From Anagrus nilaparvatae (Eukaryota > Arthropoda > Insecta > Hymenoptera > Mymaridae), in NCBI GenBank assembly GCA_022575985.1, contig JAKSXM010000137.1, positions 17,688,001-17,752,000 of the forward strand: a stretch of DNA of 64,000 nt. The letters are read 5' to 3'. Positions 1 to 10,354 of this stretch are shown here, one piece after another. The translations under genes were made by a program, and so were the position numbers. A model generated the notes under the pieces. It saw only the letters and a program-made list of their open reading frames with translations. It did no database searches and was not told the origin of the DNA. Numbering within the stretch: position 1 is the stretch's first letter; the number at the start of each line of letters is the position of its first letter.

Positions 1-2056
1 TATTTTACATATTTTTTCATTATAAGTAAACTTGTTTTATAAAAATTTTAACCTATTTAAATGGTTTCATGCAAGTGGATCCAACGTTTATAAAAATACA
101 TTAATTTTGATACCTAATTAAATTTTTTATATCTTGTTTTTTTATTCCTCAGGCCTTTTGGACTGTATTTTTTTAAGTTTTTCTCTATTTTATATATTTT
201 TTTATTATAAGCAAACTTGGTTTATAAGAATTTTAACCATTCAAATGGTTTCATGAAAGTGGATCCACCTTTTCTAAATATACAATAATTTTAATACTTA
301 TTTAATTTATTTATATCTTGTTTTTTAATTACGCTGGCCTGGTTGGCCATATTTGTTTTAGTTTTCCTCTACGCAGAATATTCTCTTATTATTAGTAAAC
401 TTGGTTTATAAAAATTTTAACCAATTCAAATGGTTTCAAGCAAGTAGATCCAAAGATTCTAAAAATACAATATTTTTGATACCTATTTAAATTTTTATAT
501 CTTGTTTTTTTATTTCTCAGGCCTTTTGGACTGTATTTGTTTAAGTTTTACTCTATTTTATATATTTTTTTATTATAAGTAAACTTGGTTTATAAGAATT
601 TTAACCATTTAAATGGTTTCATGAAAGTGGATCCACCTTTTCTAAATATACAATAATTTTAATACTTATTTAATTTATTTATATCTTGTTTTTTAATTAC
701 GCTGGCCTGGTGGGCCATATTTGTTTTAGTTTTCCTCTACGTAGAATATTCTCTTATTATTAGTAAACTTGGTTTATAAAAATTTTAACCAATTCAAATG
801 GTTTCAAGCAAGTAGATCCAAAGATTCTAAAAATACAATATTTTTGATACCTATTTAAATTTTTATATCTTGTTTTTTTATTTCTCAGGCCTTTTGGACT
901 GTATTTGTTTAGGTTTTTCTCTATTTTACATATTTTTTCATTATAAGTAAACTTGTTTTATAAAAATTTTAACCTATTCAAATGGTTTCATGAAAGTGGA
1001 TCCACCTTTTCTAAATATACAATAATTTTAATACTTATTTAATTTATTTATATCTTGTTTTTTAATTACGCTGGCCTGGAGGGCCGTATTTGTTTTAGTT
1101 TTTCTCTACGTAGAATCTTCTCTTATTATTAGTAAACATGGTTTATAAAAATTTTAACCAATTCAAATGGTTTCATGCAAGTAGATCCAACGTTTATAAA
1201 AATACATTAATTTTGATACCTAATTAAATTTTTTATATCTTGTTTTTTTATTTCTCAGGCCTTTTGGACTATATTTGTTTGGGTTTTTCTCTATTTTACA
1301 TATTTTTTCATTATAAGTAAACTTTTTTTATAAAAATTTTAACCTATTTAAATGGTTTCATGCAAGTGGATCCAACGTTTATAAAAATACAATAATTTTG
1401 ATACCTATTTAAATTTTTTATATTATGTTTTTTTATTCCTCAGGCCTTTTGGACTGTATTTTTTTAAGTTTTTCTCTATTTTATATATTTTTTTATTATA
1501 AGTAAACTTGGTTTATAAGAATTTTAACCAATTCAAATGGTTTCATGAAAGTGGATCCACCTTTTCTAAATATACAATAATTTTAATACTTATTTAATTT
1601 ATTTATATCTTGTTTTTTAATTACACTGGCCTGGTGGGCCGTATTTGTTTTAGTTTTCCTCTACGTAGAATATTCTCTTATTATTAGTAAACTTGGTTTA
1701 TAAAAATTTTAACCAATTCAAATGGTTTCAAGCAAGTAGATCCAAAGATTCTTAAATTCAATATTTTTGATACCTATTTATATTTTTATATCTTGTTTTT
1801 TTATTTCTCAGGCCTTTTGGAATGTATTTGTTAAGGTTTTTCTCTATTTTACATATTTTTTCATTATAAGTAAAATTGTTTTATAAAAATTTTAACCTAT
1901 TCAAATGGTTTCATGAAAATGTATCCACCTTTTCTAAATTTACAATAATTTTAATACTTATTTAATTTATTTATATCTTGTTTTTTAATTACGCTGGCCT
2001 GAAGGGCCGTATTTGTTTTAGTTTTTCTCTACGTAGAATATTCTCTTATTATTAGT
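1..2056 (+). repeat. Array segment, homologous to 13835-15890
   Basis: The segment starts inside a monomer tail, then reads A, B, C, B, C, B, C', A, B, C, B. Rare marks match the region 13,834 bp downstream: ACGCAG (371 and 14205), AAACATGG (1134 and 14968), the 2-bp-shorter GATTCTTAAATTC (1747 and 15581), and GAAAATGTATCC in the B near 1915. The same marks recur another 6,091 bp downstream, and partly near 38471-38640. Only scattered substitutions separate the copies. No gene is present. Confidence 0.88.
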
Positions 2057-2241
2057 AAACTTGGTTTATAAAAATTTTAACCAATTCAAATGGTTTCATG
2101 CAAGTAGATCCAAAGATTCTAAAAATACAATATTTTTGATACCTAATTAAATTATTTATATCTTGTTTTTTTATTTCTCAGGCCTTTTGGACTGTATTTG
2201 TTTAGGTTTTTCTCTATTTTACATATTTTTTCATTATAAGT

Positions 2242-2426
2242 AAACTTGTTTTATAAAAATTTTAACCTATTGAAATGGTTTCATGCAAGTGGATTCAACG
2301 TTTATAAAAATACAATAATTTTGATACCTATTCAAATTTTTTATATTATGTTTTTTTATTCCTCAGGCCTTTTGGACTGTATTTGTTTAAGTTTTACTCT
2401 ATTTTATATATTTTTTTATTATAAGT
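2242..2426 (+). repeat. Class A satellite monomer (exemplar, 185 bp)
   Basis: Diagnostic marks are the head AAACTTGTTTTATAAAAA, the block GCAAGTGGAT(C/T)CAACG followed by TTTATAAAAATACA, TATTATG before the T-run in most copies (ATCTTG in the rest), and ATTCCTCAGGCC. The tail is usually TTTAAG..TTTTATATATTTTTTTATTATAAG. Other clear copies start at about 1319, 3533, 10355, 12569, 16814, 18660, 22905, 28438, 34348, 36196, 39886, 45425, 47273, 56317, 58533 and 60748. A normally follows a C-type monomer and precedes B, so it breaks the B-C alternation and sets the higher-order unit length. This particular copy has GGATTC in place of the usual GGATCC. Confidence 0.93.
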
Positions 2427-2610
2427 AAACTTGGTTTATAAGAATTTTAACCATTTTAATGGTTTCATGAAAGTGGATCCACCTTTTCTAAATATACAAT
2501 AATTTTAATACTTATTTAATTTATTTATATCTTGTTTTTTAATTACGCTTGCCTGGTGGGCCATATTTGTTTTAGTTTTCCTCTACGTAGAATATTCTCT
2601 TATTATTAGT

Positions 2611-2794
2611 AAACTTGGTTTATAAAAATTTTAACCAATTCAAATGGTTTCAAGCAAGTAGATCCAAAGATTCTAAAAATACAATATTTTTGATACCTAT
2701 TTAAATTTTTATATCTTGTTTTTTTATTTCTCAGGCCTTTTGGACTGTATTTGTTTAAGTTTTACTCTATTATATATATCGTTTTATTATAAGT
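2611..2794 (+). repeat. Class C satellite monomer (exemplar, 184 bp)
   Basis: The head is AAACTTGGTTTATAAAAA, then AACCAATTCAAATGG, TTTCAAGCAAGTAGATCC (the BamHI-type site is changed to AGATCC), AAAGATTCTAAAAATACAAT, and TTTTTTTATTTCTCAGGCCTT. The tail is most often TTTAGG..TTTTACATATTTTTTCATTATAAG. This exemplar belongs to a rare variant with TATATATATCG in the tail, which recurs only near 10890, 23440 and 40420 and therefore tags long-range copies. C alternates with B through most of the array. Some C monomers (for example those starting at 28808, 30839 and 42285) have ATTCAATATTT, TATTTATATTTTT and GGAATGTATTTGTTAAGG. Confidence 0.93.
2719..2734 (+). other. Polypyrimidine tract plus CAG, 3' splice-site-like (exemplar)
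   Basis: TTTTTTTATTTCTCAG followed by G occurs in every C monomer, and TTTTTTTATTCCTCAG in A monomers. About 130-140 bp upstream each monomer begins with AAGTAAAC, a loose donor-like string. B monomers lack the CAG. There is no coding context, so this is a resemblance only. Confidence 0.3.
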
Positions 2795-2830
2795 AAACTT
2801 GGTTTATAAGAATTTTAACCATTTAAATGG

Positions 2831-2850
2831 TTTCATGAAAGTGGATCCAC
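2831..2850. other. Paired 10-bp palindromes in class B (exemplar)
   Basis: TTTCATGAAA and GTGGATCCAC are each perfect inverted repeats and lie back to back with no spacer. The same pair is present in most B monomers. The equivalent stretch in A (TTTCATGCAAGTGGATCCAA) and in C (TTTCAAGCAAGTAGATCC) has lost both symmetries. No protein-binding role is known from the sequence alone. Confidence 0.85.
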
Positions 2851-2917
2851 CTTTTCTAAATATACAATAATTTAAATACTTATTTAATTTATTTATATCT
2901 TGTTTTTTAATTACGCT

Positions 2918-2930
2918 GGCCTGGTGGGCC
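2918..2930. other. GGCC-N5-GGCC dyad in class B (exemplar, TGGTG core)
   Basis: Two GGCC arms flank exactly five variable bases (this is also the SfiI recognition form). Other exemplars are TGGTT at 336-348, TGGAG at 1073-1085, TGAAG at 1996-2008 and TCAAG at 10109-10121. A and C keep only the left arm (GGCCTTTTGGACT). A few B copies are broken, for example GCCC at 30409-30412 and AGCC near 42962, 57733 and 62164. Confidence 0.88.
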
Positions 2931-2949
2931 ATATTTGTTTTAGTTTTCC

Positions 2950-2959
2950 TCTACGTAGA
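2950..2959. other. TCTACGTAGA palindrome in class B (exemplar)
   Basis: This perfect 10-bp inverted repeat with a central CG is found near the end of nearly every B monomer and is absent from A and C. Variants that break it mark subfamilies: TCTACGCAGA near 371, 14205, 20296 and 35990; TCTGCGTAGA near 13281, 19372, 29150, 31181, 57028 and 61459; and single cases near 39491 and 50751. Confidence 0.85.
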
Positions 2960-2978
2960 ATATTCTCTTATTATTAGT

Positions 2979-3901
2979 AAACTTGGTTTATAAAAATTTT
3001 AACCAATTCAAATGGTTTCAAGCAAGTAGATCCAAAGATTCTAAAAATACAATATTTTTGATACCTATTTAAATTTTTATATCTTGTTTTTTTATTTCTC
3101 AGGCCTTTTGGACTGTATTTGTTTAGGTTTTTCTCGATTTTACATATTTTTTCATTATAAGTAAACTTGTTTTATAAAAATTTTAACCTATTCAAATGGT
3201 TTCATGAAAGTTGATCCACCTTTTCTAAATATACAATAATTTTAATACTTATTTAATTTATTTATATCTTGTTTTTTAATTACGCTGGCCTGGAGGGCCG
3301 TATTTGTTTTAGTTTTCCTCTACGTAGAATCTTCTCTTATTATTAGTAAACTTGGTTTATAAAAATATTAACCAATTCAAATGGTTTCATGCAAGTAGAT
3401 CCAACGTTTATAAAAATACAATAATTTTGATACCTAATTAAATTTTTTATATCTTGTTTTTTTATTTCTCAGGCCTTTTGGACTATATTTGTTTGGGTTT
3501 TTCTCTATTTTACATATTTTTTCATTATAAGTAAACTTGTTTTATAAAAATTTTAACCTATTTAAATGGTTTCATGCAAGTGGATCCAACGTTTATAAAA
3601 ATACATTAATTTTGATACCTAATTAAATTTTTTATATCTTGTTTTTTTATTCCTCAGGCCTTTTGGACTGTATTTTTTTAAGTTTTTCTCTATTTTATAT
3701 ATTTTTTTATTATAAGCAAACTTGGTTTATAAAAATTTTAACCATTCAAATGGTTTCATGAAAGTGGATCCACCTTTTCTAAATATACAATAATTTTAAT
3801 ACTTATTTAATTTATTTATATCTTGTTTTTTAATTACGCTGGCCTGGTGGGCCATATTTGTTTTAGTTTTCCTCTACGTAGAATATTCTCTTATTATTAG
3901 T
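2979..3901 (+). repeat. 923-bp tandem higher-order unit, copy 1
   Basis: Order is C (with CTCGATTTTAC tail), B (TGGAG core, GTTGATCC instead of GTGGATCC), C', A, B. The next 923 bp repeat this with few changes, for example ATATTAACC here versus TTTTAACC in copy 2. The same pair occurs near 23640-25480. It contains no gene. Confidence 0.9.
3348..3532 (+). repeat. C' variant monomer (precedes A)
   Basis: This C-like monomer has ATGCAAGTAGATCC, AACGTTTATAAAAATACA (an A-like centre), CTAATTAAATTTTTTATATC and the tail GGACTATATTTGTTTGGG. The B monomer before it carries the TGGAG core and ends in GAATCTTCTC. It occurs immediately upstream of an A monomer, for example before the A at 3533. This copy has a private AAAATATTAACC change, shared only with the copy at about 24024, which supports the 20,663-bp-offset relationship of these two regions. 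C' itself looks like an old A/C recombinant. Confidence 0.85.
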
Positions 3902-4824
3902 AAACTTGGTTTATAAAAATTTTAACCAATTCAAATGGTTTCAAGCAAGTAGATCCAAAGATTCTAAAAATACAATATTTTTGATACCTATTTAAATTTT
4001 TATATCTTGTTTTTTTATTTCTCAGGCCTTTTGGACTGTATTTGTTTAGGTTTTTCTCGATTTTACATATTTTTTCATTATAAGTAAACTTGTTTTATAA
4101 AAATTTTAACCTATTCAAATGGTTTCATGAAAGTTGATCCACCTTTTCTAAATATACAATAATTTTAATACTTATTTAATTTATTTATATCTTGTTTTTT
4201 AATTACGCTGGCCTGGAGGGCCGTATTTGTTTTAGTTTTCCTCTACGTAGAATCTTCTCTTATTATTAGTAAACTTGGTTTATAAAAATTTTAACCAATT
4301 CAAATGGTTTCATGCAAGTAGATCCAACGTTTATAAAAATACAATAATTTTGATACCTAATTAAATTTTTTATATCTTGTTTTTTTATTTCTCAGGCCTT
4401 TTGGACTATATTTGTTTGGGTTTTTCTCTATTTTACATATTTTTTCATTATAAGTAAACTTGTTTTATAAAAATTTTAACCTATTTAAATGGTTTCATGC
4501 AAGTGGATCCAACGTTTATAAAAATACATTAATTTTGATACCTAATTAAATTTTTTATATCTTGTTTTTTTATTCCTCAGGCCTTTTGGACTGTATTTTT
4601 TTAAGTTTTTCTCTATTTTATATATTTTTTTATTATAAGCAAACTTGGTTTATAAGAATTTTAACCATTCAAATTGTTTCATGAAAGTGGATCCACCTTT
4701 TCTAAATATACAATAATTTTAATACTTATTTAATTTATTTATATCTTGTTTTTTAATTACGCTGGCCTGGTTGGCCATATTTGTTTTAGTTTTCCTCTAC
4801 GTAGAATATTCTCTTATTATTAGT
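3902..4824 (+). repeat. 923-bp tandem higher-order unit, copy 2
   Basis: This is the second copy of the C-B-C'-A-B pentamer. It shares the CTCGATTTTAC and GTTGATCC marks at exactly +923. Private changes include CAAATTGTTTC near 4671 and the GGTTGGCC core in its last B, where copy 1 has GGTGGGCC. That core change places the crossover in or before the final B. Confidence 0.9.
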
Positions 4825-6484
4825 AAACTTGGTTTATAAAAATTTTAACCAATTCAAATGGTTTCAAGCAAGTAGATCCAAAGATTCTAAAAATACAATA
4901 TTTTTGATACCTATTTAAATTTTTATATCTTGTTTTTTTATTTCTCAGGCCTTTTGGACTGTATTTGTTTAAGTTTTACTCTATTTTATATATTTTTTTA
5001 TTATAAGTAAACTTGGTTTATAAGAATTTTAACCATTTAAATGGTTTCATGAAAGTGGATCCACCTTTTCTAAATATACAATAATTTTAATACTTATTTA
5101 ATTTATTTATATCTTGTTTTTTAATTACGCTGGCCTGGTGGGCCATATTTGTTTTAGTTTTCCTCTACGTAGAATATTCTCTTATTATTAGTAAACTTGG
5201 TTTATAAAAATTTTAACCAATTCAAATGGTTTCAAGCAAGTAGATCCAAAGATTCTAAAAATACAATATTTTTGATACCTATTTAAATTTTTATATCTTG
5301 TTTTTTTATTTCTCAGGCCTTTTGGACTGTATTTGTTTAGGTTTTTCTCTATTTTACATATTTTTTCATTATAAGTAAACTTGTTTTATAAAAATTTTAA
5401 CCTATTCAAATGGTTTCATGAAAGTGGATCCACCTTTTCTAAATATACAATAATTTTAATACTTATTTAATTTATTTATATCTTGTTTTTTAATTACGCT
5501 GGCCTGGAGGGCCGTATTTGTTTTAGTTTTCCTCTACGTAGAATCTTCTCTTATTATTAGTAAACATGGTTTATAAAAATTTTAACCAATTCAAATGGTT
5601 TCATGCAAGTAGATCCAACGTTTATAAAAATACATTAATTTTGATACCTAATTAAATTTTTTATATCTTGTTTTTTTATTTCTCAGGCCTTTTGGACTAT
5701 ATTTGTTTGGGTTTTTCTCTATTTTACATATTTTTTCATTATAAGTAAACTTGTTTTATAAAAATTTTAACCTATTTAAATGGTTTCATGCAAGTGGATC
5801 CAACGTTTATAAAAATACATTAATTTTGATACCTAATTAAATTTTTTATATCTTGTTTTTTTATTCCTCAGGCCTTTTGGACTGTATTTTTTTAAGTTTT
5901 TCTCTATTTTATGTATTTTTTTATTATAAGCAAACTTGGTTTATAAGAATTTTAACCATTCAAATGGTTTCATGAAAGTGGATCCACCTTTTCTAAATAT
6001 ACAATAATTTTAATACTTATTTAATTTATTTATATCTTGTTTTTTAATTACGCTGGCCTGGTTGGCCATATTTGTTTTAGTTTTCCTCTACGTAGAATAT
6101 TCTCTTATTATTAGTAAACTTGGTTTATAAAAATTTTAACCAATTCAAATGGTTTCAAGCAAGTAGATCCAAAGATTCTAAAAATACAATATTTTTGATA
6201 CCTATTTAAATTTTTATATCTTGTTTTTTTATTTCTCAGGCCTTTTGGACTGTATTTGTTTAGGTTTTTCTCGATTTTACATATTTTTTCATTATAAGTA
6301 AACTTGTTTTATAAAAATTTTAACCTATTCAAATGGTTTCATGAAAGTGGATCCACCTTTTCTAAATATACAATAATTTTAATACTTATTTAATTTATTT
6401 ATATCTTGTTTTTTAATTACGCTGGCCTGGTGGGCCATATTTGTTTTAGTTTTCCTCTACGTAGAATATTCTCTTATTATTAGT
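4825..6484 (+). repeat. Array segment of B-C dimers with one A
   Basis: Order is C, B, C, B (TGGAG), C' (AAACATGG), A, B (TGGTT), C (CTCG tail), B. It matches 25488 onward (offset 20,663) up to about 6262. There the downstream copy has one additional C-B dimer, so offsets become 21,031. A private substitution gives TTTATGTATTT near 5911. No gene is present. Confidence 0.82.
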
Positions 6485-6852
6485 AAACTTGGTTTATAAA
6501 AATTTTAACCAATTCAAATGGTTTCAAGCAAGTAGATCCAAAGATTCTAAAAATAGTATATTTTTGATACCTATTTAAATTTTTATATCTTGTTTTTTTA
6601 TTTCTCAGGCCTTTGGGACTGTATTTGTTTAAGTTTTTCTCTATTTTATATATTTTTTCATTATAAGTAAACTTGTTTTATAAAAATTTTAACCTATTCA
6701 AATAGTTTCATGAAAGTGGATCCACCTTTTCTAAATATACAATAATTTTAATACTTATTTAATTTATTTATATCTGTTTTTTAATTACGCTGGCCTGAAG
6801 GGCCATATTTGTTTTAGTTTTTCTCTACGTAGAATATTCTCTTATTATTAGT
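6485..6852 (+). repeat. 368-bp C-B dimer, tandem copy 1
   Basis: C has the rare CAGGCCTTTGGGAC (6609 onward) and B has CAAATAGTTTC plus the 2-bp deletion TATATCTG and the TGAAG core. The next dimer (6853-7220) is nearly identical. This copy is distinguished by AATAGTATA where others have AATACAATA near 6554. It shows directly that the B-C dimer can duplicate as a unit. Confidence 0.9.
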
Positions 6853-8142
6853 AAACTTGGTTTATAAAAATTTTAACCAATTCAAATGGTTTCAAGCAAG
6901 TAGATCCAAAGATTCTAAAAATACAATATTTTTGATACCTATTTAAATTTTTATATCTTGTTTTTTTATTTCTCAGGCCTTTGGGACTGTATTTGTTTAA
7001 GTTTTTCTCTATTTTATATATTTTTTCATTATAAGTAAACTTGTTTTATAAAAATTTTAACCTATTCAAATAGTTTCATGAAAGTGGATCCACCTTTTCT
7101 AAATATACAATAATTTTAATACTTATTTAATTTATTTATATCTGTTTTTTAATTACGCTGGCCTGAAGGGCCATATTTGTTTTAGTTTTTCTCTACGTAG
7201 AATATTCTCTTATTATTAGTAAACTTGGTTTATAAAAATTTTAACCAATTCAAATGGTTTCAAGCAAGTAGATCCAAAGATTCTAAAAATACAATATTTT
7301 TGATACCTATTTAAATTTTTATATCTTGTTTTTTTATTTCTCAGGCCTTTTGGACTGTATTTGTTTAGGTTTTTCTCTATTTTACATATATTTTCATTAT
7401 AAGTAAACTTGTTTTATAAAAATTTTAACCTATTTAAATGGTTTCATGCAAGTGGATCCAACGTTTATAAAAATACATTAATTTTGATACCTAGTTAAAT
7501 TTTTTATATCTTGTTTTTTTATTCCTCAGGCCTTTTGGACTGTATTTTTTTAAGTTTTTCTCTATTTTATATATTTTTTTATTATAAGCAAACTTGGTTT
7601 ATAAGAATTTTAACCATTCAAATGGTTTCATGAAAGTGGATCCACCTTTTCTAAATATACAATAATTTTAATACTTATTTAATTTATTTATATCTTGTTT
7701 TTTAATTACGCTGGCCTGGTTGGCCATATTTGTTTTAGTTTTCCTCTACGTAGAATATTCTCTTATTATTAGTAAACTTGGTTTATAAAAATTTTAACCA
7801 ATTCAAATGGTTTCAAGCAAGTAGATCCAAAGATTCTAAAAATACAATATTTTTGATACCTATTTAAATTTTTATATCTTGTTTTTTTATTTCTCAGGCC
7901 TTTTGGACTGTATTTGTTTAGGTTTTTCTCGATTTTACATATTTTTTCATTATAAGTAAACTTGTTTTATAAAAATTTTAACCTATTCAAATGGTTTCAT
8001 GAAAGTGGATCCACCTTTTCTAAATATACAATAATTTTAATACTTATTTAATTTATTTATATCTTGTTTTTTAATTACGCTGGCCTGGTGGGCCATATTT
8101 GTTTTAGTTTTCCTCTACGTAGAATATTCTCTTATTATTAGT
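6853..8142 (+). repeat. 1,290-bp tandem higher-order unit, copy 1 (7 monomers)
   Basis: Order is C (CTTTGGG), B (2-bp deletion), C (ACATATATTTTCATT tail), A (CTAGTTAAAT), B (TGGTT core), C (CTCG tail), B (TGGTG core). Each rare mark returns exactly 1,290 bp later in copy 2. No gene is present. Confidence 0.92.
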
Positions 8143-9432
8143 AAACTTGGTTTATAAAAATTTTAACCAATTCAAATGGTTTCAAGCAAGTAGATCCAAA
8201 GATTCTAAAAATACAATATTTTTGATACCTATTTAAATTTTTATATCTTGTTTTTTTATTTCTCAGGCCTTTGGGACTGTATTTGTTTAAGTTTTTCTCT
8301 ATTTTATATATTTTTTCATTATAAGTAAACTTGTTTTATAAAAATTTTAACCTATTCAAATAGTTTCATGAAAGTGGATCCACCTTTTCTAAATATACAA
8401 TAATTTTAATACTTATTTAATTTATTTATATCTGTTTTTTAATTACGCTGGCCTGAAGGGCCATATTTGTTTTAGTTTTTCTCTACGTAGAATATTCTCT
8501 TATTATTAGTAAACTTGGTTTATAAAAATTTTAACCAATTCAAATGGTTTCAAGCAAGTAGATCCAAAGATTCTAAAAATACAATATTTTTGATACCTAT
8601 TTAAATTTTTATATCTTGTTTTTTTATTTCTCAGGCCTTTTGGACTGTATTTGTTTAGGTTTTTCTCTATTTTACATATATTTTCATTATAAGTAAACTT
8701 GTTTTATAAAAATTTTAACCTATTTAAATGGTTTCATGCAAGTGGATCCAACGTTTATAAAAATACATTAATTTTGATACCTAGTTAAATTTTTTATATC
8801 TTGTTTTTTTATTCCTCAGGCCTTTTGGACTGTATTTTTTTAAGTTTTTCTCTATTTTATATATTTTTTTATTATAAGCAAACTTGGTTTATAAGAATTT
8901 TAACCATTCAAATGGTTTCATGAAAGTGGATCCACCTTTTCTAAATATACAATAATTTTAATACTTATTTAATTTATTTATATCTTGTTTTTTAATTACG
9001 CTGGCCTGGTTGGCCATATTTGTTTTAGTTTTCCTCTACGTAGAATATTCTCTTATTATTAGTAAACTTGGTTTATAAAAATTTTAACCAATTCAAATGG
9101 TTTCAAGCAAGTAGATCCAAAGATTCTAAAAATACAATATTTTTGATACCTATTTAAATTTTTATATCTTGTTTTTTTATTTCTCAGGCCTTTTGGACTG
9201 TATTTGTTTAGGTTTTTCTCGATTTTACATATTTTTTCATTATAAGTAAACTTGTTTTATAAAAATTTTAACCTATTCAAATGGTTTCATGAAAGTGGAT
9301 CCACCTTTTCTAAATATACAATAATTTTAATACTTATTTAATTTATTTATATCTTGTTTTTTAATTACGCTGGCCTGGTGGGCCATATTTGTTTTAGTTT
9401 TCCTCTACGTAGAATATTCTCTTATTATTAGT
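8143..9432 (+). repeat. 1,290-bp tandem higher-order unit, copy 2 (7 monomers)
   Basis: It is identical to copy 1 as far as I could read, including CTAGTTAAAT in A and ACATATATTTTCATT. A third, partial copy begins at 9433 and follows the unit for about 577 bp. At that point the expected A monomer is replaced by a TCAAG-core B. Confidence 0.92.
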
Positions 9433-9984
9433 AAACTTGGTTTATAAAAATTTTAACCAATTCAAATGGTTTCAAGCAAGTAGATCCAAAGATTCTAAAA
9501 ATACAATATTTTTGATACCTATTTAAATTTTTATATCTTGTTTTTTTATTTCTCAGGCCTTTGGGACTGTATTTGTTTAAGTTTTTCTCTATTTTATATA
9601 TTTTTTCATTATAAGTAAACTTGTTTTATAAAAATTTTAACCTATTCAAATAGTTTCATGAAAGTGGATCCACCTTTTCTAAATATACAATAATTTTAAT
9701 ACTTATTTAATTTATTTATATCTGTTTTTTAATTACGCTGGCCTGAAGGGCCATATTTGTTTTAGTTTTTCTCTACGTAGAATATTCTCTTATTATTAGT
9801 AAACTTGGTTTATAAAAATTTTAACCAATTCAAATGGTTTCAAGCAAGTAGATCCAAAGATTCTAAAAATACAATATTTTTGATACCTATTTAAATTTTT
9901 ATATCTTGTTTTTTTATTTCTCAGGCCTTTTGGACTGTATTTGTTTAGGTTTTTCTCTATTTTACATATATTTTCATTATAAGT

Positions 9985-10169
9985 AAACTTGTTTTATAAA
10001 AATTTTAACCTATTCAAATGGTTTCATGAAAGTGGATCCACCTTTTCTAAATATACAATAATTTTAATACTTTTTTAATTTATTTATATCTTGTTTTTTA
10101 ATTACGCTGGCCTCAAGGGCCAAATTTGTTTAAGTTTTTCTCTACGTAGAATATTTTCTCATTATTTGT
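9985..10169 (+). repeat. B variant with TCAAG core
   Basis: The B-class palindromes are retained, but the GGCC-N5-GGCC core is TCAAG (10109-10121), the following letters are TTTAAGTTTTTC, and the end is TTTTCTCATTATTTGT rather than TCTTATTATTAGT. It is always followed by a C'' monomer, apart from the C''/A chimera at 41915. This copy has CAAATTTG where sister copies have CATATTTG. Confidence 0.85.
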
Positions 10170-10354
10170 AAACTGGGTTTATAAAAATTTTAACCAATTC
10201 AAATGGTTTCATGCAAGTAGATCCAACGTTTATAAAAATACAATAATTTAAATACCTAATTAAATTTTTTATATCTTGTTTTTTTATTTCTCAGGTCTTT
10301 TGGACTGTATTTGTTTAGGTTTTTCTCTATTTTACATATTTTTTCATTATAAGT
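10170..10354 (+). repeat. C'' variant monomer (AAACTGGG head, CAGGTC)
   Basis: It is marked by AAACTGGGTTTATAA, ATGCAAGTAGATCCAACG, AATTTAAATACC or AATTTAGATACC, and CAGGTCTTTTGG where other monomers have CAGGCC. It follows a B monomer with the TCAAG core that ends in CTCATTATTTGT, and precedes an A monomer with the CTATTGAAATGG head. The trio recurs before the A copies at 12569, 18660, 28438, 34348, 36196, 45425 and 47273, so it is a fixed part of one higher-order unit. Confidence 0.85.

Larger units (their letters stand above)
2057..2978 (+). repeat. Array segment C-A-B-C-B, start of a copy shared with 22720 onward
   Basis: From 2057 the best match switches to 22720 onward (offset 20,663). 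The first monomer has GATACCTAATTAAATTATTT, followed by A (2242-2426), B with a broken GGCC arm (ACGCTTGCC near 2548), C with TATATATATCG, and B. Compared with 13835-16900, four monomers (738 bp) are missing at this switch. No gene is present. Confidence 0.82.
2795..2978 (+). repeat. Class B satellite monomer (exemplar, 184 bp)
   Basis: Class B is the most diverged class. It carries TTTCATGAAA (2831-2840) directly followed by GTGGATCCAC (2841-2850), then TTTTCTAAATATACAATAA and a T-run without the CTCAGG motif. Next come GGCC-TGGTG-GGCC (2918-2930) and TCTACGTAGA (2950-2959), and it ends in TCTTATTATTAGT. B occupies every second position over most of the window. Sub-variants differ in the five bases between the two GGCC arms (TGGTG, TGGTT, TGGAG, TGAAG, TCAAG), in a 2-bp deletion changing TATATCTTG to TATATCTG, and in CCACC versus CCACT after the BamHI-type site. 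Confidence 0.94.

Noticed and set aside
2246..2428. 60-codon open frame in A monomers (also 10359, 12573, 16818, 18664, 22909, 28442, 34352, 36200, 39890, 45429, 47277, 53551, 56321, 58537, 60752)
   Set aside because: It starts at TTG, not ATG, runs one monomer from the head to the shared ATTATAAGTAA, and its Phe/Ile-rich look comes from T-rich DNA. Small changes close it in other A copies with no sign of selection. Not a gene.
2795..2978. Rho-independent terminator or hairpin RNA from GGCC-N5-GGCC
   Set aside because: A 4-bp stem with no gene upstream, repeated in every second monomer, is not evidence of a terminator.
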